A stretch of 64,000 nucleotides of DNA from Alphaproteobacteria bacterium (GTDB lineage: Bacteria > Pseudomonadota > Alphaproteobacteria > Micavibrionales > Micavibrionaceae), in contig JAACPE010000001.1 in assembly GCA_009995595.1 (NCBI GenBank), positions 868,001-932,000 of the forward strand, in the 5' to 3' direction. The notes beneath the pieces were generated by a model that worked only from the letters and a program-made list of their open reading frames with translations, had not been told where the DNA came from and ran no database searches. The stretch's first letter is position 1. Each line of letters starts with the position of its first letter. The position numbers and the translations under genes are program-made. Shown in pieces: positions 8,976 through 18,073 of this stretch.

Positions 8976-9983
8976 ATGCGGTTTATAGGATTATTATTAT
9001 GTCTTAACATTGCGTTTCCTTTGGTGGCTTACGCGCAGGAAATCCATGAGTCCGATGAAAATGCGGTGCGTATCATTTCCTATTTCATGGTCGGTCAAGA
9101 TTACGCCCCAGAAGCCAATATCCGCCTATCCCAGTTTGAGGCACAACTTGAGACAATAAGCGCAGAAAACTTCACTGTCCTTCCTCTCCCAGATGCCATC
9201 AAGTCATGGCAAACGGGCAACGCTATACCGCAACCCGCCTTCGCGCTGACATTTGACGGAGGGCATCGCTCTATTTTAACGCAGGCCGCCCCGTTATTAG
9301 AAAAATTTAAGACGCCCTATACGGTCTTTATCGACCCTGCCCGCGCCGATATTGGCGCTCCGCAATATCTGGGCTGGCGGGATATTAAGAAACTAAAGAA
9401 ATCAGGCTTAGTGACAATCGGCCTTCACCCCAATAATTATGGGCATTTTACTTCTTTTGATGACTTTACCAAATATTTCAACAGCGCACGCGCAAGATTT
9501 AGGGAAAAAACAGGCGAAACACCCCTACTGTTGGCCTATCCCTACGGTGAATTTAACGAAGATGTAGCAGCACTTTTGAAGGATCAAAAAATAATTGCCC
9601 TTTCCCAGAACTCTGGCGTAGCAAATAAAACATCACCGCTCCAGGCCATTCCGCGCTTTACAATGACAGAAGATTACGCGGACGAAGTGCGCTTTCGCAT
9701 GATTTTAAACAGCTATCCACTGCCCGCCAGCGACATTCTTCCCATCGTCAGTATTGCACAAAACAACAGCGCAATCGGGTTTTCGAGTGATCTCGATTTA
9801 TCAGATTTACGCTGTTATAGCTCCAACGATGGGATTATTCCTGTTCAAACCCTAGATAATTATCGCGCCGAAATTCGGGTATCAAAGGCCGCACCTTTTG
9901 ATCGCCACCGCATAAATTGCACATTGCAACATGACGAAGACAGCACGCGCTGGCTGGGCTTTTTACTGATATCTCAAGAATAA
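8976..9983 (+). CDS. Exported polysaccharide deacetylase-like protein with altered metal-site motif
   Basis: 335 residues with a signal peptide (about 1-20, ending AYAQ). Residues 85-230 follow the NodB/CE4 fold: motif 1 reads TFDGG (92-96) where active enzymes have TFDDG, so the catalytic-base Asp is kept but the metal-binding Asp is Gly; motif 2 normally H-[ST]-x-x-H is H151-x5-H157; motif 3 is recognisable as AYPYG (187-191). The C-terminal 100 residues have no family I recognise. It resembles PgaB/IcaB-like exported deacetylases in plan. It may be an inactive or altered-substrate relative. Divergent from tsaB, convergent with the Nfu gene. Confidence 0.8.
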   Translation: MRFIGLLLCLNIAFPLVAYAQEIHESDENAVRIISYFMVGQDYAPEANIRLSQFEAQLETISAENFTVLPLPDAIKSWQTGNAIPQPAFALTFDGGHRSILTQAAPLLEKFKTPYTVFIDPARADIGAPQYLGWRDIKKLKKSGLVTIGLHPNNYGHFTSFDDFTKYFNSARARFREKTGETPLLLAYPYGEFNEDVAALLKDQKIIALSQNSGVANKTSPLQAIPRFTMTEDYADEVRFRMILNSYPLPASDILPIVSIAQNNSAIGFSSDLDLSDLRCYSSNDGIIPVQTLDNYRAEIRVSKAAPFDRHRINCTLQHDEDSTRWLGFLLISQE

Positions 9984-9984
9984 A

Positions 9985-10545
9985 TTAGAGGCTAGATTGC
10001 CGCACTTCAAGGACTTCTGGAACGTAATGACGAAGCATGTTTTCAATCCCGCTTTTTAAGGTCATTGTGGAGCTTGGACAGCCCGCGCAAGCACCGCGCA
10101 TTTGAAGATAGACTATACCTTTTTCAAATTTTTCAAACACAATGTCACCCCCATCCATCGCGACCATCGGGCGAACACGTTGATCAAGCAGTTCTTTAAT
10201 TTGAACCGTCAGCTCATCATCATCGTCTTGCGCGCCATGCTTATCTTCAGGCGCTTGGCCTTCGTGAAAGAGTGGCTGGCCGATGGTGTAATGCTCCATG
10301 ATAACAGCCATAATGCGAGTTTTAAGGGCGTCCCATTTGGCTTTTTCATCCTTGCTCACGGATATAAAATCAGAGCCAAAGAAAACATTGGTAATCTCAC
10401 CCAATTGAAATAACTGCTGCGCCAAAGGTGATGCCGCCGCCTGATCTATTGTTTTAAACTCAGCGACACCCACTTCCATAACGGCGCGACCTGGTAAAAA
10501 TTTAACAGTAAGTGGATTGGGTGTATTTTCGGTTTGTATGAACAT
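9985..10545 (-). CDS. NifU family Fe-S scaffold/carrier protein (Nfu type)
   Basis: 186 residues in two domains: an N-terminal Nfu domain (about 1-88, MFIQTENTPNPLTVKFLPG opening that is typical of the alphaproteobacterial and mitochondrial NFU1 type) and a C-terminal NifU domain (about 110-182) with the cluster-binding pair C153-A-G-C156. It delivers Fe-S clusters to apo-proteins such as lipoate synthase. The DDDD-rich linker separates the domains. No isc or suf genes are in the window. The stop is 1 base past the end of the convergent deacetylase gene. Confidence 0.93.
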   Translation of the reverse strand: MFIQTENTPNPLTVKFLPGRAVMEVGVAEFKTIDQAAASPLAQQLFQLGEITNVFFGSDFISVSKDEKAKWDALKTRIMAVIMEHYTIGQPLFHEGQAPEDKHGAQDDDDELTVQIKELLDQRVRPMVAMDGGDIVFEKFEKGIVYLQMRGACAGCPSSTMTLKSGIENMLRHYVPEVLEVRQSSL

Positions 10546-10596
10546 ATTGCTTTTTTATAAGGCCGCACAAACCAAGTCAATTAAAATAGGAGTAAT

Positions 10597-11244
10597 CTAG
10601 TACTTTATTGACCCTTCAGGGCCGGTCTGCGCCCAGAAAAGCTTATCCGCGCCCCTCAAGAAATCCTCGTAATCACCGGTTTTCTTTTCATGATACATTT
10701 TTCTAAAATCAATAGATTTGATGATACTCCGAAAATCATAATCCCATGTTTCATAGGCATGATTAAGCGAAGAACACTCAACAACATAAAGCGTATCATA
10801 ATAAAGCGAGGCAAATAAAATGCCGCGGCGCAATTGCACGACATCACCCGCCCGCAAGGACCACGTCCCGCGCGCATAGCTCGCATTCCAGCGTCCTAAG
10901 CCCGCACCATCATAGATTTTATTAAGGGTGTATTCATCATACAAACCCATATATTTTTGCCAAAAATCACGGCTCACGGCAACGCGCTGAACGGCGTCCC
11001 CATATTCTGCAGGGAAAATAGTATAGCGTTTATCAGACGAGGCGTTGATTTTACACACAGGCTTATCAGCGTTACCAGGCCCTTCGATTGTAAAAATCGT
11101 GGCGGGATTCATATTCGTTTGCTGTTTCCATGTATCAGGGAAGGTGACTGTTAGCCCTGACTTTGAGTCCTGCCATAGAAAATAATCCGCCTGCGCCGCG
11201 CTGGGTAAAGAAAGAGCAATCATGAATGATAATATTTTGATCAT
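10597..11244 (-). CDS. Exported protein of unknown function
   Basis: 215 residues starting with a signal peptide (MIKILSFMIALSLPSAAQAD, cleavage likely after AQA). The mature part begins with YFLWQDSKSGLTVTFPDTW, a strand pattern seen in periplasmic PsbP/MOG1-like domains that bind membrane complexes, but I cannot place it in a family. Two cysteines (KPVCKIN and VVECSS) could form a disulfide. The start is chosen for the signal peptide; the frame is open to 11316. Likely periplasmic. Confidence 0.75.
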   Translation of the reverse strand: MIKILSFMIALSLPSAAQADYFLWQDSKSGLTVTFPDTWKQQTNMNPATIFTIEGPGNADKPVCKINASSDKRYTIFPAEYGDAVQRVAVSRDFWQKYMGLYDEYTLNKIYDGAGLGRWNASYARGTWSLRAGDVVQLRRGILFASLYYDTLYVVECSSLNHAYETWDYDFRSIIKSIDFRKMYHEKKTGDYEDFLRGADKLFWAQTGPEGSIKY

Positions 11245-11281
11245 GGAATCACTATACCGCGCTCTTAAAGTGAAAGAAAGA

Positions 11282-11473
11282 TTATCCTTTAATGAAAGTG
11301 CGCGCCTTTTGAACAATAATAGGGGCAGCGGGTGTTTTGGCTATAGAAGGGAATGGCCGTTCCGCAAGTCTCTTTAAGTGCTCAGGATCTAATGCTGTTG
11401 AAGCAACCCTTACAAAACCAGCCGTAGGGTCAACAGACGTTGCTATACATTCAGTTACGGTATCTTTTGGCAT
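11282..11473 (-). CDS. Small hypothetical protein (63 aa)
   Basis: Short frame with an ATG preceded by AAGAGG at a 6-base spacing, which is the main reason to accept it. The protein begins MPKDTVTECIATSVDPTAGF, is weakly basic at its end (VQKARTFIKG), and has no membrane segment. No family recognised. It lies between trpS and the exported protein at 10597, on the same strand. It could be a spurious frame; the ribosome-binding site and sensible codon use favour a gene. Confidence 0.45.
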   Translation of the reverse strand: MPKDTVTECIATSVDPTAGFVRVASTALDPEHLKRLAERPFPSIAKTPAAPIIVQKARTFIKG

Positions 11474-11587
11474 CACACACCTCTTATAATTAAATTACGT
11501 TTATTCCGCATTTTAAATAAGAATGTCTATGATTTGCGCGAAAGTCTATATGATTTACACCCAAATCCCCATAAAACTCTGAATAAC

Positions 11588-12601
11588 TTAAGACCAAAAA
11601 CCCATAAGCTTAATCGTTTCTTCGAGTGTCGGCTTTGCCAGCTCATTGGCCTTTTCAGCGCCAGCTTTCAAAATAGCGTCAATCTCCGCACTATCGCTCA
11701 TAAGCTCGCTCATACGTGAAGTTATAGGGCTTAGTTTTGCCACAGATAAATCAACCAAAGCCGATTTAAACCCTGAGAACTGCTGACCACCATATTCTTG
11801 CATGACTTGCTCTTTGGTTTGATCGGCTAGCGCGGCATAGATGCCAATCAGATTGGCGGCTTCTGGACGGCCCTCGCATTCGCCATCATTGTGGGGCACG
11901 ACGCCCGCATCAGTCTTGGCTTTTTTGATCTTATTGGCAATAGTATCGGCATCATCCGTTAAGTTAATACGTGTCATATCACTTTCCGCCGATTTGCTCA
12001 TTTTCTGCGTTCCATCACGAAGCGACATCACACGCGTGGCTGTGCCCATAATGTAAGGTTCTGGTGGGATAAAGAATTCTTTTCCGCTGTTAAATTTCTC
12101 ATTGAAACTGCCTGCAATATCCCGCGCCAGCTCTAAATGCTGCTTTTGATCTTCACCAACGGGAACATGCGTGGCCTTATAGATCAAAATATCCGCCGCC
12201 ATAAGGATCGGATAAGAATATAAGCCAACAGAAGCCTTTTCTTTGTTCTTACCCGCCTTATCCTTAAACTGCGTCATACGATTTAGCCAACCCATTGGCG
12301 TTTGGGTCGTAAAGAGCCATGAGAGCTGACAATGTGCAGGCACGCTGCTTTGGACAAATATATAAGAGCGTTTTGGATCAACACCCGCCGCAATATACGC
12401 CGCAGCCGTTTCACGGGTAGCTTGCGCTAATGCCAGCGGGTTATGCGGCACTGTAATCGCGTGAAGATCAACAACACCATATAGACATTCATTCTTGCCA
12501 CCCTCTTCATCTTGAAGCGCAACCCAGTTTCTAAGCGCCCCAAGGTAATTACCCAATTGAAGCCTGTTTGTTGGTTGCATACATGATAAAATACGTTTCA
12601 T
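11588..12601 (-). CDS. trpS: Tryptophan--tRNA ligase
   Basis: Class I aminoacyl-tRNA synthetase, 337 residues. The HIGH-like signature is LQLGNYLGA (14-22) and the KMSKS loop is intact at 200-204. The GEDQKQHLELARDIA segment (149-163) is the usual tryptophan/adenylate-binding region of bacterial TrpRS. A GGAAA ribosome-binding site precedes the ATG. It starts 17 bases after the murJ stop, and murJ-trpS is a common order in alphaproteobacteria. Confidence 0.96.
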   Translation of the reverse strand: MKRILSCMQPTNRLQLGNYLGALRNWVALQDEEGGKNECLYGVVDLHAITVPHNPLALAQATRETAAAYIAAGVDPKRSYIFVQSSVPAHCQLSWLFTTQTPMGWLNRMTQFKDKAGKNKEKASVGLYSYPILMAADILIYKATHVPVGEDQKQHLELARDIAGSFNEKFNSGKEFFIPPEPYIMGTATRVMSLRDGTQKMSKSAESDMTRINLTDDADTIANKIKKAKTDAGVVPHNDGECEGRPEAANLIGIYAALADQTKEQVMQEYGGQQFSGFKSALVDLSVAKLSPITSRMSELMSDSAEIDAILKAGAEKANELAKPTLEETIKLMGFWS

Positions 12602-12618
12602 TTTTTATTTCCGCTTTT

Positions 12619-14163
12619 TTATTTTCTTTTTAAATATCTTTTTAATTCAGGAAGTTTAATAGCGCCCGTCCCGAGAATGACAGCACTGTAAACAAGACCG
12701 CCCGCCCCGACAAGCCCCATAAGAGCCAAAGCTTTTTTCACCTCCGTGCCATCACTCATTTGACTAATAAGATGGTCAAAGCCAATTAATGTTATGGCCA
12801 TAAGCATGCAAGCCATAACAATTTTTAAAAAAACTTTTTTAAACCGATCGTCAAACTTTGCCGCCGCATTTTTTTTGCATTGGCGCTGTAACAATACAAA
12901 CTGTAACCACCCCATCAACCCTGTCCCCAGCGCAATACCGACAACACCAATAAACTGAATAAGGATAAAGCTTAAAGCAATATTCAAAATTGTAGTAAGG
13001 ATAGAAATCTTAACAGGCGATAGCGTGTCTTGGTTTGCCCAAAACACACTTGAATACACTTTGACACCAATATAAGCGGGCAATCCAATTGCATAGGCCA
13101 TAAGAACTTTTGCAGTCATTGCCGTGTCCTCTGCGCCGAATTCCCCACGTTCAAAAAGCGTATGAATTAGCGTATCAGGAACAACAATGAGCGCCGTCGC
13201 CGCAGGTAAAGACAGTAACAAACAAATCTCCATGGCGCGGTTAAAAAGATTATTCGCCTCTGCCGCCTCTCCCTTTGCGAGCGCCTTTGACAAAAGCGGC
13301 AACAATGCTGTACCTACCGCAATTCCAACCATCCCAAGGGGAAGCTGATTTAAACGATCAGCATAATATAGATACGAAATGGATCCCGCCGCCAAAAGTG
13401 ATCCCATAATCATATCAGCAAGCAAATTAACATGCATGACGCCTGCGCCTAAAACACCAGGCCCCATAAGCTTAAAAAGCTTTTTAATGTTAGGCGTAAA
13501 CTCAGGTTTTTTAAGACGAAGACGAACCCCATATCGCTTTATCCAAAACAAAAGCCACAGGAACTGGGCGATCCCTGCTCCAAAAACGCCCCAAGCCATG
13601 GCGTGCCCTGCACTTTCTAAAATGGGCGTAAAGCCAATAAGGGCAATAATCAGCACCAAATTAAAAAGAATGGGGGCACCCGCAAATGGCGCAAATTTAT
13701 CCCGCGCATTCAAAACCCCGCCCATAAGCGCCGTTAGGGACATCAATAATAAATAAGGAAAAGTAATTCGGCTCAACTCAACAGCTGTATCATAACGCAC
13801 GGGATCACTTTGAAAGCCGGGGGCAATGCCATAAATTATAAATGGCATCAAAATGAGCGCAATCAACGTAAAAGGGACGAGGAACAAAAGCATAATCGCA
13901 AACGCGTTTGACGCAAACCGATCCGCCTCCCCATCACTGCCTTGCTCTAAACGCTCTGAGTATATAGGCACAAAAGATACACTAAACGCTCCTTCGGCTG
14001 TGACACGACGAAAAAAGTTCGGCAATTTCAGCGCCACAAAAAACGCATCCGCAATAGGCCCGGCGCCAAGGATAGCCGCGGTTAAAATATCCCGAACAAA
14101 TCCCAGTATTCGGCTCAGCCCTGTAAGACCTGCCACTGTCGCCATCGCTTTAAAGAGTTTCAT
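12619..14163 (-). CDS. murJ: Lipid II flippase MurJ
   Basis: 514-residue MOP-superfamily membrane protein with about 14 hydrophobic helices that flips lipid II across the inner membrane. The N-terminal region has the MurJ signature LSRILGFVRDILTAAILG and LKLPNFFRRVTAEGAFSVSFVP (split over residues 46-67), including the conserved Arg residues lining the central cavity. Length is normal. Co-directional with and upstream of trpS. Confidence 0.95.
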   Translation of the reverse strand: MKLFKAMATVAGLTGLSRILGFVRDILTAAILGAGPIADAFFVALKLPNFFRRVTAEGAFSVSFVPIYSERLEQGSDGEADRFASNAFAIMLLFLVPFTLIALILMPFIIYGIAPGFQSDPVRYDTAVELSRITFPYLLLMSLTALMGGVLNARDKFAPFAGAPILFNLVLIIALIGFTPILESAGHAMAWGVFGAGIAQFLWLLFWIKRYGVRLRLKKPEFTPNIKKLFKLMGPGVLGAGVMHVNLLADMIMGSLLAAGSISYLYYADRLNQLPLGMVGIAVGTALLPLLSKALAKGEAAEANNLFNRAMEICLLLSLPAATALIVVPDTLIHTLFERGEFGAEDTAMTAKVLMAYAIGLPAYIGVKVYSSVFWANQDTLSPVKISILTTILNIALSFILIQFIGVVGIALGTGLMGWLQFVLLQRQCKKNAAAKFDDRFKKVFLKIVMACMLMAITLIGFDHLISQMSDGTEVKKALALMGLVGAGGLVYSAVILGTGAIKLPELKRYLKRK

Positions 14164-14210
14164 AGACTAAGTGTTTAGAGAAATTCGTTAAAATGTAAAG
14201 ATGGATAAAC

Positions 14211-14744
14211 TTAACCCATACTCGGATGATTATAAACTGATTGTCCTAGAGCAGATTGTAATGGGGACACAGAGTTGCTTTTTGCCCATGTCCTAAGCAT
14301 TGAAAACGCCAATTTGACACTACAAGCATTTGACCAATCTACAGCCATTAACACTTTCTGCCCATCTGCAGCATAGGGCGGATGAAATGGAAGCGGGCGC
14401 GCCGTCCATTTCGCAAAAAAATGATAAAATGGGAGGGATTGACGATACGCATCTAACTCTTGTGCTTGCCGTTGAGCGAAGTGGCGCGCCTCATTTGCTA
14501 TAGCTGTATCAAAATCTGTTGATTTTGCCTGCCATGCTATTTGCCGCATCGTTTTCCAAAAAGCCTCTGGTCGCGTGACACTCTTCTCACGACGACATAC
14601 ATAAACAGCATCATCAAACCTGAGCGCTATTTTTGCAGGTCGCACAAAAGGCTCCCTACTGGTTTGAATGACCTCACCAACAGCCAGCGTAAACGCACTG
14701 TTTAAGCTTAAATCACGCGTTTGTGTAAAAGGACGAAAAGGCAT
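14211..14744 (-). CDS. Hypothetical protein (177 aa)
   Basis: No family recognised. The protein is soluble, rich in Arg, Gln and Trp (six Trp), with an N-terminal half of strands (SAFTLAVGEVIQTS, KIALRFDDAVYVCRR) and a helical middle (FDTAIANEARHFAQRQAQEL). No signal peptide and no strong ribosome-binding site. It lies directly upstream of murJ on the same strand and is divergent from ubiE. Confidence 0.6.
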   Translation of the reverse strand: MPFRPFTQTRDLSLNSAFTLAVGEVIQTSREPFVRPAKIALRFDDAVYVCRREKSVTRPEAFWKTMRQIAWQAKSTDFDTAIANEARHFAQRQAQELDAYRQSLPFYHFFAKWTARPLPFHPPYAADGQKVLMAVDWSNACSVKLAFSMLRTWAKSNSVSPLQSALGQSVYNHPSMG

Positions 14745-14827
14745 AACGGTGCTTATATTATAATTATGGTAAAAAATTCAATCAAAAAATTCCGTGATCT
14801 TTATAAGTTTGTGGTTTAAATAAAATT

Positions 14828-15580
14828 ATGATGTTAAATCCCGAAAGTACACAATTTGGCCATGAGGCCGTCAGCCCCGAGCAAAAGACCGAAAAAGTGA
14901 TCGAAGTCTTTGATTCCGTGGCCAGTAAATATGACCTGATGAATGACATCATGTCAGGGGGTGTGCATCGCATATGGAAGAATCACCTCATTCGTAAAAT
15001 CCGCCCCCGCGCAGGCCTTCACTATCTTGATGTGGCTGGCGGCACAGGCGATATCGCCTTTCGTATCCGTGAAAAAGTCGGAAACGGTGCAAAAATCACT
15101 TTATGTGACCTTAACACTGAAATGTTATCCGTTGGTCGTGACCGCGCGATTAATAAAGGTTATCTCAATGATTTTGAATGGATTACAGGCAATGCAGAGG
15201 CTTTGCCCCTTCCTGATAACAGCGTCGATGTCTATACAATTGCCTTTGGCCTTCGCAATGTGACCCGAATCGATAACGCCCTAACAGACGCATTTAGGGT
15301 TCTTCGGCCCGGGGGGCGCTTTTTTTGCCTCGAATTCTCTCACATGGAGGAAAACTACATGCAAAAGCTCTATGATGCTTACTCTTATGCCTTCATTCCC
15401 AAGGCTGGGGAACTCATCACAAAAGATAGGGCAAGCTATCAATATCTCGTGGAATCAATCCGTAAAATGCCCACGCAAAACGCTCTTAAGGATAGAATAA
15501 GCAAGGCTGGCTTTTCAAAATCGACTTTTGAGAACTTATCTTTTGGCATCGCCGCGATCCATAGCGGGTCAAAACGCTAA
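14828..15580 (+). CDS. ubiE: Ubiquinone/menaquinone biosynthesis C-methyltransferase UbiE
   Basis: SAM-dependent C-methylation of the quinone ring. 250 residues: FDSVASKYDLMNDIMSGGVHR (about 28-48) is the UbiE/COQ5 signature, motif I is LDVAGGTGDIA (67-77), and RVLRPGGRFFCLEFS is the usual post-motif III region. With ubiK earlier in the window this indicates ubiquinone-based respiration. In many alphaproteobacteria ubiE is followed by ubiB; here it is followed by an unrelated small membrane protein gene. Confidence 0.96.
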   Translation: MMLNPESTQFGHEAVSPEQKTEKVIEVFDSVASKYDLMNDIMSGGVHRIWKNHLIRKIRPRAGLHYLDVAGGTGDIAFRIREKVGNGAKITLCDLNTEMLSVGRDRAINKGYLNDFEWITGNAEALPLPDNSVDVYTIAFGLRNVTRIDNALTDAFRVLRPGGRFFCLEFSHMEENYMQKLYDAYSYAFIPKAGELITKDRASYQYLVESIRKMPTQNALKDRISKAGFSKSTFENLSFGIAAIHSGSKR

Positions 15581-15762
15581 TATTGCTACCCAATCAACAA
15601 CTATTTACAGAAATATGAAAAAAGACCTTGCATTTAATACTAAAAATATCTTAATTAGGGCATCCAAAAGTCAAATTTTGATTGTAATGCCACGTGCAAG
15701 TGTTTTAAGTGTGGCCTTATTGAAGACGTGGTGTTGATTAATTTTATGGAAGGAAATTCAAA

Positions 15763-16221
15763 ATGAACAACAATGTAATTAAATCTGTATTTTTCGCAGC
15801 CGTTGTATTGGTTGCGGGTATCGTAGCAATGCAAGTTGTCTACAACAACGTAAGCGGTTCAGACGCTGAAGGTATGGCAGGTATTGCTCCTGCTGCTGGC
15901 ATGGCTGAAAACATGGGCGATTATGCCTCTGATGCAATGGAAAACATGACTGAAGCAGCTGGTGAAGCGTATGACGCAACAACAGAAGCAGCAACAGATG
16001 CAATGGAAGCCGTTGAAGGTACAGCTGGTGATGCAATGGAAGCTGTTGAAGAAACAGCAACAGATGCAGCTGAAGCAATTGAAGATGCAACAACAACTAC
16101 ACCCTCAGAAGAAGCTGTAAATGCCGCTGAAGAAGCAATTGAAGAAGCCCCATCAGTTGAAGAAGCTGTTGAAGCGACTGAAGAAGCTGGCGAAGAAGCT
16201 CAAGACAAGCTTGGCATGTAA
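15763..16221 (+). CDS. Single-pass membrane protein with 11-residue Ala/Glu repeats
   Basis: 152 residues. Residues 8-27 form one hydrophobic helix, consistent with a membrane anchor or uncleaved signal. From residue 57 there are five back-to-back 11-residue units (57-67, 68-78, 79-89, 90-100, 101-111), of the type DAMEAVEETAT, then a Glu/Ala-rich tail with further EEAxEAxE pattern. Eleven-residue periodicity is that of hendecad amphipathic helices as in LEA-like proteins. Composition is nearly all A, E, T, D. A strong GGAAGGAA ribosome-binding site and its own terminator suggest a well-expressed single gene. Function unknown; probably an elongated periplasmic or surface helix. Confidence 0.8.
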   Translation: MNNNVIKSVFFAAVVLVAGIVAMQVVYNNVSGSDAEGMAGIAPAAGMAENMGDYASDAMENMTEAAGEAYDATTEAATDAMEAVEGTAGDAMEAVEETATDAAEAIEDATTTTPSEEAVNAAEEAIEEAPSVEEAVEATEEAGEEAQDKLGM

Positions 16222-16277
16222 TTGACGCTAAGTTGGCTTTTATTTAAGTCGATTTACAAATTGTAATGTTTTAAGGT

Positions 16278-16299
16278 AGCCCCGCCTTGCGGGGCTTTT
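16278..16299 (+). terminator. Rho-independent terminator after the repeat membrane protein
   Basis: AGCCCCG and CGGGGCT form a 7-bp G+C-rich stem with a 5-base loop, followed by TTTT. It lies 57 bases past the stop of the gene at 15763 and just before coaBC, so coaBC needs its own promoter or read-through. Confidence 0.88.
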
Positions 16300-16316
16300 C
16301 TTATTAAGGGATATAA

Positions 16317-17528
16317 ATGCTGAACGGCAAAAGAATATTACTTATCATTTCGGGCGGTATTGCCGCTTATAAAGCAATTGAGCTGATCCGCCTTTTGAAA
16401 AAATCAGGGGCGCATGTGCGCTGTATTTTGACCCATGGTGGCGCCCAATTTATCACCCCTCTGACCGTTGCGGCGATAAGCGAAGATCATGTTTACACCG
16501 ATCTTTTTTCCCTCAAAGATGAATCTGAAATGGGTCATATACGCCTATCGCGTGAAGCTGATCTTGTTCTTGTCGCCCCCGCCAGTGCAAATATCGTGGC
16601 GCAAATGGCGCATGGTTTTGCCGAAGATTTGGCGTCAACCACACTTCTTGCAACCAATAAACCCGTTATGATTTGTCCCGCTATGAACCCGATGATGTGG
16701 GAACATACGGCAACGCAAAATAACATAAACACCCTCAAAAAACGCGGTATTGTTATCATCCCCCCTGATGAAGGTGATATGGCCTGCGGCGAATATGGCG
16801 CTGGGCGCCTGCCTGACCCAGCACATATTCATGACGAAGTGATAGCGTTTTTTAAAACCAATAAGCCACTTCATGGATACAGGGCTATCGTCACGAGCGG
16901 CCCTACTCATGAGGCAATTGACCCTGTGCGTTATATTGGTAATCGCTCCAGCGGTAAACAAGGACACGCTATAGCGCAGTCGCTCGCTGATCATGGGGCA
17001 AACGTGACATTGATTACAGGTCCTGTTTCCCTGCCCGACCCACAAGGGATCAAAACAGTTCACGTGCAAACCGCGCTTGAAATGTTGGAAGCCACACAAA
17101 GCGCCCTTCCCGCTGATATTGCGATTTTTGCCGCCGCCGTTGCAGACTGGCGCATAGACAACGCGCCAACACATAAAATCAAAAAGAATAATGAAAAGAA
17201 AGCGCCTTCTCTTTTACTCATTGAAAACCCTGACCTTTTAAAAACAATATCAAATCATAAAAACCGCCCATCCCTTGTCATTGGTTTTGCCGCCGAAACA
17301 CAGGACCTGATTGAAAATGCCAAAGAAAAATTGACGAAAAAAGGCTGTGACTGGATACTGGCTAATAATGTTGCAACCGATAAAGTATTCGGCAATGATC
17401 AAAATCATATTTACTTGATTGATCAAAATACGGTGCAAGAATGGCCAATCATGGATAAAAAAGCTGTTGCTGATGCCCTCAGTGAGGCCATTGTTGAAAA
17501 AATGAAAACGCATAAGAAAGAAAAATAA
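16317..17528 (+). CDS. coaBC: Bifunctional phosphopantothenoylcysteine decarboxylase/phosphopantothenate--cysteine ligase
   Basis: Two consecutive steps of coenzyme A synthesis. The CoaC half (1-180) has SGGIAAYKA, the catalytic H74, PAMNPMMW (121-128) and C157 in the substrate flap ([11 protein letters not shown]). The CoaB half begins at about 188 with [20 protein letters not shown] and has the Lys-rich THKIKK motif needed for ligation. Length 403 is normal. AAGGG precedes the ATG. Its stop overlaps the start of dut (TAATG), a common pairing. Confidence 0.96.
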   Translation: MLNGKRILLIISGGIAAYKAIELIRLLKKSGAHVRCILTHGGAQFITPLTVAAISEDHVYTDLFSLKDESEMGHIRLSREADLVLVAPASANIVAQMAHGFAEDLASTTLLATNKPVMICPAMNPMMWEHTATQNNINTLKKRGIVIIPPDEGDMACGEYGAGRLPDPAHIHDEVIAFFKTNKPLHGYRAIVTSGPTHEAIDPVRYIGNRSSGKQGHAIAQSLADHGANVTLITGPVSLPDPQGIKTVHVQTALEMLEATQSALPADIAIFAAAVADWRIDNAPTHKIKKNNEKKAPSLLLIENPDLLKTISNHKNRPSLVIGFAAETQDLIENAKEKLTKKGCDWILANNVATDKVFGNDQNHIYLIDQNTVQEWPIMDKKAVADALSEAIVEKMKTHKKEK

Positions 17529-17992
17529 TGCCCAATAATGACCCGATTCAAATTTCTCTTAAACCGATGGATCACGCCGTAGGACTGAACCTTCCGACTT
17601 ATGCGACAGATCAGTCGGCAGGCATGGATTTAACCGCCGCCCTCGAAGAAGCCATAGAGCTAGGCCCCATGCAAAGAATGTTGATTCCAACGGGTCTCGC
17701 TATTGCTTTGCCAGATGGCTATGAGGCACAAATTCGCCCGCGCTCTGGCCTAGCACTAAAGCATGGCATTACCGTTTTAAACACACCTGGCACAATTGAC
17801 GCCGATTATCGAGGTGAAATTGGCGTGATTTTAATCAATCTCGGGACAGAACCTTTCACTGTAGAGCGCGGCATGCGTATAGCCCAAATGGTCATCGCCA
17901 AACATGAAACAGTGTCATGGAGCGTTGTTGAAGACCTTGATGAAACCTCTCGCGGCACAGGCGGCTTTGGGTCAACGGGCACAAATGGTTAA
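17528..17992 (+). CDS. dut: Deoxyuridine 5'-triphosphate nucleotidohydrolase
   Basis: Trimeric dUTPase, 154 residues, converting dUTP to dUMP and keeping uracil out of DNA. All five motifs are visible: [16 protein letters not shown], the catalytic-Asp hairpin [13 protein letters not shown], the RIAQMV strand region and the C-terminal P-loop-like [10 protein letters not shown] that closes over the substrate. Translationally coupled to coaBC by a one-base overlap. Confidence 0.96.
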   Translation: MPNNDPIQISLKPMDHAVGLNLPTYATDQSAGMDLTAALEEAIELGPMQRMLIPTGLAIALPDGYEAQIRPRSGLALKHGITVLNTPGTIDADYRGEIGVILINLGTEPFTVERGMRIAQMVIAKHETVSWSVVEDLDETSRGTGGFGSTGTNG

Positions 17993-18073
17993 CCCCTTGG
18001 AAAAAAACACTTAAGCATAATTATTTTCCGAAATAATATTGACATAATTTATACTTTTATCTACTTATTATTT

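Noticed and set aside
15581-15762. Small RNA or riboswitch in the gap between ubiE and the repeat membrane protein
   Set aside because: Only short inverted repeats (CCACGT/ACGTGG with a 30-base loop) are visible, with no terminator or conserved fold.
16635-17174. Open frame of 179 codons opposite coaBC
   Set aside because: Antisense to a strongly supported gene, odd Cys/His composition, no start signal.
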